Below, piece after piece: positions 18,915-26,877 of a DNA stretch of 64,000 nucleotides. Position 1 is the first letter of the stretch, and every line of letters begins with the position of its first letter. The notes under the pieces were generated by a model that saw only the letters and a program-made list of their open reading frames with translations, was not told where the DNA came from and did not search any database. The translations under genes were made by a program, and so were the position numbers. The stretch is from Alkaliphilus transvaalensis ATCC 700919 (GTDB taxonomy: Bacteria; Bacillota; Clostridia; Peptostreptococcales; Natronincolaceae), in the NCBI RefSeq assembly GCF_000621485.1, contig NZ_JHYF01000001.1:417069-481068 (forward strand), read 5' to 3'.

Positions 18915-19637
18915 ATGGATTATACTAAAAGAATTATATTAGTAGGATTAACAATATTAATAGTAATAGGAGTGAGTGGCTGTATGAAAAAGAAAAACAG
19001 ATATACCCCAGAGGGAATAAAAGAAATGATGTTGGCTTATTTAGAGGAAAAATATGATGAAGAATTTGTACCAATTTCGCTAACAATGGAAAACTGGGCA
19101 TATAAATATGACTCCTTAAGGGTATACCCTAAAAATGGCAACAGAGAAGATTTTTTTGAAGTTACAGGCAGTAGAAGAGATGATGGAACCTATCGAATGA
19201 GGGATGGGTATTTTAAGTATATTATAAAAGATGCCTATGAAGCCCAGATAAGAGAATATGTATCGGAGTATTATGATGATATTAAGATATTCACACGTAT
19301 ATCCGGTTCTGGGGTATATGATGATAGACTAAACAAGTCCACTAAATTAAGCGAGGTATATGATATAGATCCTAATTATCGACCAGCGATAGATATCTTT
19401 GTTAAAGAAGATGTAACTCAAGAGGTAGAAGCATCAGAAATATTAAGGGCAGTAGCCAATAGGTTGATAGAGGATAGATTGCCTGCAAGAATAAAGTTCT
19501 ACATAGTATATGAAGATAAATTTCCTGAAGCAAGCTTAGATTTCTTGAAATTACACCATACAGAATTTCCGAAATATGTTAAAGAAGAGCGGAAGTTGTC
19601 AATAAACAGTAAACTTGAGTTATATGGGGAGAGATAA
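18915..19637 (+). CDS. lipoprotein, candidate immunity protein to lipase toxin (copy 2)
   Basis: Near-duplicate of the 17585 gene, 240 residues, again with a charged start, one hydrophobic helix and lipobox VSGC (lipidated Cys23). The central segment from the RYTPEG motif to the WAYKYDSLRVYPKNGNREDFFEV region is the best conserved between copies. Changes cluster in the signal peptide, around residues 85-105, and in the last 60 residues, as expected if specificity is diverging. AGAGGGGGAACAC precedes the ATG. It ends two bases before the intact toxin gene, so the two are surely translated together. Confidence 0.8.
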   Translation: MDYTKRIILVGLTILIVIGVSGCMKKKNRYTPEGIKEMMLAYLEEKYDEEFVPISLTMENWAYKYDSLRVYPKNGNREDFFEVTGSRRDDGTYRMRDGYFKYIIKDAYEAQIREYVSEYYDDIKIFTRISGSGVYDDRLNKSTKLSEVYDIDPNYRPAIDIFVKEDVTQEVEASEILRAVANRLIEDRLPARIKFYIVYEDKFPEASLDFLKLHHTEFPKYVKEERKLSINSKLELYGER

Positions 19638-19639
19638 AT

Positions 19640-21700
19640 ATGTCAAATTTAACTGATGATCAATTAATTTTATTAGACAATCTAATTTATTTAAATACAA
19701 TGGAAGAATATGATCAGGAACCGATTTCGGAGTTTGTTAACGAATTATTATACGAAGATGGTTTATCCCTAAGTGAAGACCCAGACAATCCAGGTCACTA
19801 CCCCGCAGAAATGACAAAAGAGGAATGGATACAAATATTAAAGGCAATTGAACAGGACTCACGATTGATGAATTTGACCATTACAGAGGCAGTCACCCGT
19901 GAGAAGGGGATGAGGGCCGCCACCTTTATTGAAGCGGATACTAACATGGCTACAGTGGTCTTTAGGGGAACTGGTAATGACTTTGAATGGAATGACAATG
20001 CTGTTGGTGGCTACAGTGCAGATACAGAACAACAGGAGGAGGCACTTGACTATCTAAAGAGTGTCGTAGCAGATGAAAATGGAAATAAAATATATGATTT
20101 TGTAAATGTAAGTGGTCATTCAAAGGGTGGAAATAAAACCCAATATGTGACAGTGCTAGCAGGACACTTAGTTGATTATGCCCTTTCCGTTGATGGGCAA
20201 GGCTACTCAAAAGAATTTATAGCTCAATATGGGGATCTAATACTGGCTAATCGGCATAAGATTGTTTCTATTTCTGCTGGTAGAGATTTTGTTAACTGCT
20301 TGTTAGAACCTATTGCAGGAACAATCATTTATGTTGATACAGAAAAACAAGATAATTTCCTAAGATATCATGCTCCCTATGTGGTACTTGGCTTCGACGA
20401 AGAGGGCAGAGCATATTTGAGAGAAGAAACGGAACAGAGTAAAATTTCAGAATTAATTAATGGCTTCTCCATGTTTTTAGATGGCAAGCATGTACCAACG
20501 CCTTTTAAAGCTTTTGTATTTCATGGAGTAATAGGTTTCTTGAAGAAAGAAGATTCTGAATTGGAGGGCTTTAAAAAAGAAAGCTTGATTCATAGAGTAT
20601 CAGCTGGTTTATCCCTAATTCCTATGCTTAGCCTATACATGAAAAGCAACCCAGATTTTATTAATGAAATAAAACGAGATTTATTAAAAGAGATTAGGAC
20701 AGAGTTTGGCCCCGTAATAGAAATTGTTGCTACAATGGGACTTTTCGTTTTAGCACCTCATTTATTCATTTCTGAAGTTATGCGATTAATGATAACACCA
20801 GTAAAAAATATAATTGTTAAAGGAATAGAGCTATTTAAAAGTGTTGTAGGCGCTGTAATTAAGGGATTAGATAATTTTAAAGATGCTATTATAAATATAG
20901 GCGGTAGTATTGCAACTGGGATAGTAAGATTTAGTGAGCAGATTAAAGATACATGGTATAAATTAGGGACATTTATGAGTGATACCTTCACTAATATTAG
21001 TAACGGGTTTAAATCAGCAGGAACAGAAGCAGTAGCATTAATGAATAACTTTATTAATAAAGTAGCTAATACTGTTAGAGCTTGTATAGAAGGCATTGTA
21101 ACAGGTACTAAAAAGTTTTTAGCATTGTTTGAAAAAGATGGAGCCATTAGAAAAGGCATTAGTAACTTATGGAATAATGCACTAAACAAAGGCAATCAGA
21201 TATCTAAAAATATAGTTGCTACTTCCCAAAAGCAAGCAGAAAATATAATGGAAAAGTACAGAAGTAAAGTAAATAATATAAAGTCATACGTAAATGTAGG
21301 ACTGAATAAAATAGGAGATAAGAAAACACAGGTACAAAACTTTACGAAAAAAGTATTTATGGGGATAGGGACGGGAACATCCACATCTAGACAGTTACAG
21401 GTTGATTTAAATCGTTTAGCAGACCTTCATAATAAATTAAAGCAACTAGAAAAGAACTTAGGAGATCATGTAAATAGAATACATAATGAAGTAAATCAAA
21501 TTAAAAATGATGTAGAAAGAAACTATAGAGAGCATTATGTAAGGCAACAAACCCAGATAATAAATAACGCCTGTACTGATATTCGTAAGAGCTTATTAAA
21601 AATTACAACAGAATTAGATAAAAAATCAAAGTCATTAAAATCTTCAGAGTCAGATTATCGAAGGGTAGAGCAGAATTTGAGAAGGGAAATTTTAGTATAG
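19640..21700 (+). CDS. lipase-type secreted toxin with reversed domain order (TslA-like)
   Basis: 686 residues. Residues about 1-300 form an alpha/beta-hydrolase of the DUF2974/Mbeg1-like type: FRGTG (108-112) as oxyanion strand, nucleophile GHSKGG with Ser161, candidate Asp185 (or 216) and His244. Residues about 340-440 are hydrophobic and amphipathic helices. From about 560 to the end the protein is a long charged coiled coil resembling LXG/WXG100-type helical secretion domains. No signal peptide is present. An N-terminal enzyme followed by a helical secretion module, directly after a lipoprotein gene, matches the layout of the S. aureus type VII lipase toxin TslA with TilA. Secretion route and antibacterial role are inferred; no type VII core gene lies in the window. 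Confidence 0.75.
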   Translation: MSNLTDDQLILLDNLIYLNTMEEYDQEPISEFVNELLYEDGLSLSEDPDNPGHYPAEMTKEEWIQILKAIEQDSRLMNLTITEAVTREKGMRAATFIEADTNMATVVFRGTGNDFEWNDNAVGGYSADTEQQEEALDYLKSVVADENGNKIYDFVNVSGHSKGGNKTQYVTVLAGHLVDYALSVDGQGYSKEFIAQYGDLILANRHKIVSISAGRDFVNCLLEPIAGTIIYVDTEKQDNFLRYHAPYVVLGFDEEGRAYLREETEQSKISELINGFSMFLDGKHVPTPFKAFVFHGVIGFLKKEDSELEGFKKESLIHRVSAGLSLIPMLSLYMKSNPDFINEIKRDLLKEIRTEFGPVIEIVATMGLFVLAPHLFISEVMRLMITPVKNIIVKGIELFKSVVGAVIKGLDNFKDAIINIGGSIATGIVRFSEQIKDTWYKLGTFMSDTFTNISNGFKSAGTEAVALMNNFINKVANTVRACIEGIVTGTKKFLALFEKDGAIRKGISNLWNNALNKGNQISKNIVATSQKQAENIMEKYRSKVNNIKSYVNVGLNKIGDKKTQVQNFTKKVFMGIGTGTSTSRQLQVDLNRLADLHNKLKQLEKNLGDHVNRIHNEVNQIKNDVERNYREHYVRQQTQIINNACTDIRKSLLKITTELDKKSKSLKSSESDYRRVEQNLRREILV

Positions 21701-21756
21701 TTTTTCTAAAATAATATTTAATGAAGTTATTTGAAAGTATAAGACGGGGGAAGTTT

Positions 21757-22374
21757 ATGGAAAAAAATAAAATAGCGTTATTACTAGAAAATTTAGAGAA
21801 ACGCAACATAACAGGTCATTATTTTGATAGTTTTAGTGAAGCAAAGGGCGCATTATTAAAGATGATCCCGATAGAGGCTACAATAGGGGTAGGCAATTCT
21901 ATAACTCTAAAGAATATGAATATATCAAAGGAATTAGAAGATAGAGGGAATACTATATACGACAAAACCAATGCTAAAACGAAGGAAGAAGCTAAAATTC
22001 TTAAAAGAAAAGCACTAATAACAGATTGGTATATCACTGGGTCAAATGCTATTTCTATGGAAGGGCATATTGTTAATATGGATCACAGTGGAAATAGGGT
22101 AGCTGCGATGCTTTACGGACCTGACCATGTAGTGATTGTGGTTGGAATCAATAAAATCACAAAAACATTAGATCAAGCCATTAATAGAGTAAGAAATATA
22201 GCTTCTCCTAAGAATGCTAAAAGGGCTGGCTTAAACCCACCCTGTGTACAGGTAAATCATTGTATTAACTGTCGTTCGGAGGATCGAGTATGCAATAATT
22301 TAGTAATTATTGAGGGGCAGCATCAAACTGATAGAATGAAGGTTTTTATTGTTAATGAACAGGATGGTTTTTAA
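21757..22374 (+). CDS. LUD-domain protein (LutC/lactate-utilisation family)
   Basis: 205 residues of the LUD (DUF162) domain, found in lactate-utilisation proteins LutB/LutC and many stand-alone proteins. Seen: ATIGVGNSITL, the GSNAISMEGHIVNMDHSGNRVAAM core and PDHVVIVVG. A cysteine-rich tail segment follows (four cysteines within about 18 residues from PPCVQVNHC to RVC), which may bind metal. ATG at 21757 is preferred since GGGGGAAG precedes it. An ATG at 21721 lacks such a site. No LutA or LutB partner is nearby, so the substrate is unknown. Confidence 0.8.
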   Translation: MEKNKIALLLENLEKRNITGHYFDSFSEAKGALLKMIPIEATIGVGNSITLKNMNISKELEDRGNTIYDKTNAKTKEEAKILKRKALITDWYITGSNAISMEGHIVNMDHSGNRVAAMLYGPDHVVIVVGINKITKTLDQAINRVRNIASPKNAKRAGLNPPCVQVNHCINCRSEDRVCNNLVIIEGQHQTDRMKVFIVNEQDGF

Positions 22375-22416
22375 TAGAGGCTTAAAAGAGAAGCTTAGAG
22401 CTATTGGAGGTAACAG

Positions 22417-22938
22417 ATGAAATACATAGAGAATTTAAGATTTGTAGATATGCTAGTCCTTATAACCAGTTTAGTTTCTTTGTATTTACTAGTTAAAGAG
22501 ATTTTTAGAAGACATTTCTTTGGTAAAAGACTGATTAGCCCTTATCGAGGGACTGGCACTAAAGGATTACTGATCTACTGGGTTTTACTTGGTGGTTTTT
22601 GGGTGTATTTGATGTTTGATGGACATGGACTAAAGGGGTATTACGATAGACCTTATTTTTATAGCTTTACACCTATATTAATGATCTTACTTTCTATTGC
22701 CTGTATAATACGTTTGTTTCGTAATGGAGAAATTCGGCAAAAGGGAATTGCTTCAAGGGATGGGATGATTCATTGGAAGCAGATTATAAAATATAGATGG
22801 ATAGAAGGGGGAAAATTAGAGATTATTTATTTTCCTATTAATAAATTATTTGCCTTTTGGGAAATGACTAAGGGGATTGAAGTTAATTTAGCCTATCGTG
22901 AAGAAATAGAAGATCTCCTTAAACAACATATAGGTTGA
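22417..22938 (+). CDS. membrane protein of unknown function (DUF5673-like)
   Basis: 173 residues with three hydrophobic segments (about 9-25, 48-65 and 80-98) and a cytosolic-looking C-terminal domain (about 100-173) that starts with IASRDGMIHWKQIIKYRW. The pattern of a few helices followed by a tryptophan-containing soluble domain resembles DUF5673 proteins; this is recall, not a search. TTGGAGGTAA precedes the ATG. It lies 42 bases after the LUD gene, and is the last gene of the accessory island. Confidence 0.6.
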   Translation: MKYIENLRFVDMLVLITSLVSLYLLVKEIFRRHFFGKRLISPYRGTGTKGLLIYWVLLGGFWVYLMFDGHGLKGYYDRPYFYSFTPILMILLSIACIIRLFRNGEIRQKGIASRDGMIHWKQIIKYRWIEGGKLEIIYFPINKLFAFWEMTKGIEVNLAYREEIEDLLKQHIG

Positions 22939-22958
22939 TGTAGTAGGGGAATAAGATA

Positions 22959-23036
22959 GCTAAGTCGCCCATTGAAGATTAAGCAGCAAAGTTATATTTT
23001 TTATTAATATAAACTAATAATAATTATACAATTATC
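22959..23036 (+). repeat. dispersed palindromic repeat B, copy 1
   Basis: Begins AGTCGCCCATTG and ends in an AT-rich part containing TATTAATATAAA. In reverse orientation the same order of blocks is found at 42963-43049 and 58731-58808, with a weaker match at 34877-34945. It lies in the gap between the 22417 gene and the deacetylase. Confidence 0.5.
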
Positions 23037-23043
23037 TTAAATG

Positions 23044-23083
23044 TTAATTCTTCCATTTTTAGATGGAGGAATTAAATTTTTAT
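23044..23083 (+). terminator. terminator upstream of the deacetylase gene
   Basis: TTAATTCTTCCAT (23044-23056) pairs with ATGGAGGAATTAA (23063-23075), 13 bases with one G-U pair, then ATTTTT. It closes the accessory-island transcripts. Confidence 0.75.
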
Positions 23084-23184
23084 GTAAGCTTATAGACATT
23101 AAAATTTGTATCCAAACCCGCATAATTAAATTATTGCAGAATATTATATTATGAAGCCTTATATCAAAAAAAGGGGGGAATAAT

Positions 23185-23907
23185 ATGATAATAGTTACCA
23201 ATAGAAAAACCATTGTCCTAGCTATTTCAGTGATATTGGTGGTGATATTAGCAATAACTGCTTTTGTATTTGGGCGTTCTAGTGGGACTGCTCAAGTAAT
23301 GTCTTACGAACAAGTGGTAAAACCTATTGACAGAGGGAATACTGATAATAACTACATAGCTTTTACTTGTAATGTGGACTGGGGGAATGAAGTAATACCA
23401 GAAATGTTAGAAGTGTTAAGGGAAAAGGAAGTAAAAATAACTTTTTTTGTAACAGGTAGATGGGCAAAAACTTTTCCAGAAATTTTTCAAACAATTATAG
23501 ACGAAGGCCATGAAATAGGAAGCCATGGTTATCAACATTTGAATTATAGTACAATGAACCTACAACAAAACTTAGATGAAATTCAACGAGCAGAAAACGT
23601 GATAATGGAGTATACTAAAGTAAAGCCAAAATATTTTGCGCCACCATCAGGCGCCTATAATGAATATACCTTAACCGCAGCAGATCAGTTGGGATATCAA
23701 ACCATTTTATGGACGATGGACACAATTGATTGGAGAACTGGAAGTACTAAGGATATTATTCTTAAAAGAATATTAGATAAAGAAGAACATAAGGGTGGTA
23801 TTGTTCTAATGCATCCAATGGCTGAAACCGCCAAAGCCCTACCTGAACTAATAGATGCCCTTAGAGCTAAAGGATTAGAAATTGGGCGAGTAAGCGATGT
23901 GCTTTAG
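23185..23907 (+). CDS. polysaccharide-deacetylase family protein, YlxY-like
   Basis: A 240-residue NodB-domain protein with an N-terminal membrane anchor (residues about 9-29), acting outside the membrane. The metal site is partly kept: Asp65 in TCNVDWG, His114 and His118 in GSHGYQH. The usual first aspartate of TFDDG is replaced (N63-V64-D65), and the RPP catalytic motif reads APP (152-154), so the arginine is missing. Activity is therefore doubtful. In Bacillus ylxY lies between pnp and mlpA, and mlpA follows here too, which supports the identification. A strong AAAAAGGGGGG precedes the ATG. Confidence 0.82.
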   Translation: MIIVTNRKTIVLAISVILVVILAITAFVFGRSSGTAQVMSYEQVVKPIDRGNTDNNYIAFTCNVDWGNEVIPEMLEVLREKEVKITFFVTGRWAKTFPEIFQTIIDEGHEIGSHGYQHLNYSTMNLQQNLDEIQRAENVIMEYTKVKPKYFAPPSGAYNEYTLTAADQLGYQTILWTMDTIDWRTGSTKDIILKRILDKEEHKGGIVLMHPMAETAKALPELIDALRAKGLEIGRVSDVL

Positions 23908-24015
23908 TTAGCTCCCTATAGAAAAGTTGCATATATTTTAAAACTCAATTATAATGGTAAAGTATAAAGTTCTTATACGATTAGTCTAGAAAAGCTACAT
24001 ACTCGGGAGGATAAA

Positions 24016-25284
24016 ATGTATAAAAAATATACTTTGAATAATGGATTAAGAATTGTTACAGAACACATACCATATGTAAAATCCTTATCAATAGGGGTAT
24101 GGATTGAAACAGGTTCAAAAAACGAAAATTTGATGAATAATGGTGTTTCTCATTTCATTGAGCATATGCTGTTTAAGGGAACAACAAATAGATCTGCAAA
24201 GGATATAGCAGATACTGTAGACGGTATTGGTGGTCAAATTAATGCCTTTACGGCTAAAGAATGTACTTGTTATTACTTAAAAGTGCTAGATTCCCACTAT
24301 CAATTAGCAATTGATATTTTAGCAGATATGATATTTAATTCTAAGTTTGATCCTAATGAGATAGATAAAGAAAGAAGCGTAATATTAGAAGAAATAAGCA
24401 TGTATGAAGATTCACCAGAAGATGTGGCCCATGACCTTCTTTCCCAAACAATTTTTGAGGATCATGCTTTAGGCTATCCTATATTGGGGACTAGAGAAAC
24501 TTTGCTTTCAATGGATCGAGAATCTTTATTGTCTTATATGAATGAATATTATACTCCAACAAATGCAGTTATCTCTGTTGCAGGAAACTTCAATGAAGAT
24601 ACATTATTAGAAGAAATAAAGGAAAAGTTTGAGGGTTGGAAGGGGAAGGAAGCTTTACCTAAACTGGAGAGCCAATTAGATTTTAATTACAAGATTATTG
24701 AAAAGATTAAAGATATAGAACAAACCCATTTATGTCTTGGCTTTAAAGGCGTAAAGATGGGGAAAAGAGAAGTATACCCATTACTTGTAGTTAATAACAT
24801 TCTGGGAGGAAGTATGAGTTCTAGACTCTTCCAAACCATTCGTGAAGATCGTGGTCTAGCCTATTCTGTATATTCTTACCCCTCCATCTATAAGGATGGA
24901 GGTATGTTTACCATTTATGCTGGCTTAAATCCAATGCAGTTAGATGAAGTATCCTATTTAATTAATCAAGAAATAGAAAATTTAGTTAAACGTGGTTTAA
25001 CAATGGCTGAATTAAACAAGGCTAAAGAGCAATTAAAGGGAAATTATATACTAGGTTTAGAAAGTACCAGTAGTCGCATGACATCAATTGGTAAGTCAGA
25101 GCTTCTTTTAGGAAAGATCCATAGCCCTAAAGAGACGATTCAAATGATAGACGATATTAATATGGAAGAAATTGATAAAATAATTAGTAGTTTATTTGGA
25201 TCAAATGATTTTGCTGCTGCAGTCGTTAGTAAACAAGGTCATAAGGACCAACTAGAAAAGATGCTAACCAAAGGATTAAGATAA
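24016..25284 (+). CDS. mlpA: M16-family zinc peptidase MlpA (YmxG-like)
   Basis: A 422-residue mitochondrial-processing-peptidase-like protease. The inverted zinc motif HFIEH is at residues 46-50, with the downstream glutamate in the ILEEISMYEDSPED region. The second, inactive half includes FQTIREDRGLAYSVYS. Family members of this clade lie in the ylxY-mlpA-ymxH cluster of spore formers. The true substrate is not clear. GGGAGGATAAA precedes the ATG. A terminator follows. Confidence 0.93.
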   Translation: MYKKYTLNNGLRIVTEHIPYVKSLSIGVWIETGSKNENLMNNGVSHFIEHMLFKGTTNRSAKDIADTVDGIGGQINAFTAKECTCYYLKVLDSHYQLAIDILADMIFNSKFDPNEIDKERSVILEEISMYEDSPEDVAHDLLSQTIFEDHALGYPILGTRETLLSMDRESLLSYMNEYYTPTNAVISVAGNFNEDTLLEEIKEKFEGWKGKEALPKLESQLDFNYKIIEKIKDIEQTHLCLGFKGVKMGKREVYPLLVVNNILGGSMSSRLFQTIREDRGLAYSVYSYPSIYKDGGMFTIYAGLNPMQLDEVSYLINQEIENLVKRGLTMAELNKAKEQLKGNYILGLESTSSRMTSIGKSELLLGKIHSPKETIQMIDDINMEEIDKIISSLFGSNDFAAAVVSKQGHKDQLEKMLTKGLR

Positions 25285-25311
25285 AAAAATAAATTATTGT
25301 ATTAAAAAGTT

Positions 25312-25364
25312 TAGGCCAACATGCTACGTTTTTTCTACACGTAAATCGTTGGCTTTTTAATTTT
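25312..25364 (+). terminator. terminator after mlpA
   Basis: GCCAAC (25315-25320) pairs with GTTGGC (25348-25353), with flanking A- and T-runs that also pair, then TTTTTAATTTT. The loop is long (27 bases). Confidence 0.6.
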
Positions 25365-25462
25365 AACTTTTGGACATATTCTTATCCTAATTTAATATAT
25401 ATTATTAAGTGTCCTCAAGTATATTAATAAAAATTGACACAAAGGATAGGAGGAGAAAGCTG

Positions 25463-25726
25463 ATGAGATTTAGTTCGATGAGCGGTAAAGAAATAGTAAA
25501 TCTTTGTGATGGTAGTCGTTTGGGGATTATTGGTGATTCGGATTTGTTAGTTGATGAAAAAACAGGAAAAATAGTTGCTTTATTGATTCCTGATCAGAAA
25601 AATGTTTTCAATTTTTTATCTACTAATTCTATTTTAGAAATTCCTTGGAATGCCATAAAAAAAATCGGTAACGATATGATCATCATTGAATTAGAAGATA
25701 ATGATAAAAGAAAATATTCTTTATAG
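25463..25726 (+). CDS. ymxH: PRC-barrel sporulation-cluster protein, YlmC/YmxH family
   Basis: An 87-residue PRC-barrel-like protein: RFSSMSGKEIVNLCDGSRLGIIGDSDLLVDEKTGKIVALLIP (residues 2-43) followed by the IPWNAIKKIGNDMIIIEL segment. Family members are small proteins associated with sporulation gene clusters; the precise role is not known. ATG at 25463 has GGATAGGAGGAG upstream. An in-frame GTG at 25409 precedes that site and is rejected. The gene follows mlpA as in Bacillus and is closed by its own terminator. Confidence 0.88.
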   Translation: MRFSSMSGKEIVNLCDGSRLGIIGDSDLLVDEKTGKIVALLIPDQKNVFNFLSTNSILEIPWNAIKKIGNDMIIIELEDNDKRKYSL

Positions 25727-25735
25727 TGTAGATTG

Positions 25736-25772
25736 CCACCACTAGATTTTAACTGGTGGTTTTTCTTTTATT
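25736..25772 (+). terminator. terminator after ymxH
   Basis: CCACCA (25736-25741) pairs with TGGTGG (25754-25759), followed by TTTTTCTTTTATTTTT. Confidence 0.75.
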
Positions 25773-25864
25773 TTTGTAGCGCAAGTAATCTTTTCATTAG
25801 GTAAGAATATATGATTGGGAAAAGGTAAGAATATTACTATATCAAAATTAATAGAGGTGAAAAT

Positions 25865-26590
25865 ATGAAAAGAGATGAGCCAAATCAAATGCCGCAACCT
25901 TCAATTAATATGGAGAATTCTTTATCAAATATACAAGCACTAGGGACAAATAATGTTCCTAAAAAAGGAGAAAATATTCATATTTTAACAATTATAGGAC
26001 ACATAGAAGGCCATATGGTAGCACCTCCGCAAAATAAATCTACAAAATATGAACATATCATTCCCCAATTAGCAGCCATTGAAGATAATGATAATATAGA
26101 AGGCTTGCTGGTTATCTTAAATACTGTTGGGGGAGACGTCGAGGCTGGCTTAGCTATTTCTGAGTTAATACAGAGTCTATCAAAACCAAAGGTTACATTA
26201 GTTCTTGGCGGGGGACATAGTATAGGGGTACCATTGGCGACAGCAGGTGACTATTCTTTTATTGCTCCAACTGCTACAATGACCATTCATCCAATTAGAA
26301 TGAATGGTTTGGTAATAGGTGTTCCTCAAACTTTTAACTACTTTAAGAAAATGCAAGACAGAATTGTAGAATTTGTGATAAGGAGTTCAACAATTCAGAA
26401 GGATCATTTCTTAAGACTCATGAACTCAACAGACGAGCTAGCCAACGACATTGGCACAATATTAATAGGAAAAGAGGCTGTAGATAGTGGCTTAATTAAT
26501 GAAGTTGGGGGATTGGATCGGGCAATGAGGAAGTTAAAAGATTTGATTAAATTATCTCGTCAAACAGAGGAAGAACAATTAACAAATTAA
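25865..26590 (+). CDS. tepA: ClpP-fold serine protease TepA (YmfB)
   Basis: A 241-residue S14 ClpP-like protein without its own ATPase. Seen: the substrate-binding strand ILNTVGGDVEAGLAISELI, catalytic Ser119 in GGGHSIGVPLA, and catalytic His142 in TIHPIRM. In Bacillus TepA (YmfB) was named for enhancing protein translocation and has been linked to signal-peptide or spore-protein degradation. AGAGGTGAAAAT precedes the ATG. The gene lies just upstream of the spoIIIE/ftsK gene, as in Bacillus. Confidence 0.92.
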   Translation: MKRDEPNQMPQPSINMENSLSNIQALGTNNVPKKGENIHILTIIGHIEGHMVAPPQNKSTKYEHIIPQLAAIEDNDNIEGLLVILNTVGGDVEAGLAISELIQSLSKPKVTLVLGGGHSIGVPLATAGDYSFIAPTATMTIHPIRMNGLVIGVPQTFNYFKKMQDRIVEFVIRSSTIQKDHFLRLMNSTDELANDIGTILIGKEAVDSGLINEVGGLDRAMRKLKDLIKLSRQTEEEQLTN

Positions 26591-26877
26591 ACAAATAATA
26601 ATTCTAAACTAGTCTAGTAAAGTATTTGTAGAATTGCAAGATTTGGTGTACAATGTTAATAAGCAGGTATAATTAAGAGCGCAGGTATACTGCGCTTTCT
26701 TCTAGTACATAGGAAATTATGTACTTTTATAAATTATAGAGCAGTTTTTATCTTTTAGGTTAGGGTATTTTTTCATCAGGGTTTATAGGAAAAATATATT
26801 AAGAAATTGCATAAATAATTTTAGTTATCTGCTATTTAGAAACATTTATTTAGGAAGATCAAGTTTGGGGTGAAGAG
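26591..26877 (+). promoter_or_regulatory. intergenic region before ftsK, with candidate promoter and hairpin
   Basis: TTGTAG (26626-26631) and TACAAT (26649-26654) are 17 bases apart and may drive the following gene. A perfect hairpin AGCGCAG-GTATA-CTGCGCT (26678-26696) followed by TTCTTCT lies about 20 bases after the predicted start and could attenuate or end transcription. The remainder is AT-rich without a gene. Confidence 0.45.

Noticed and set aside
23185..23907. Deacetylase as part of the toxin island
   Set aside because: Its neighbours mlpA and ymxH are the normal ylxY context, and a terminator separates it from the island.
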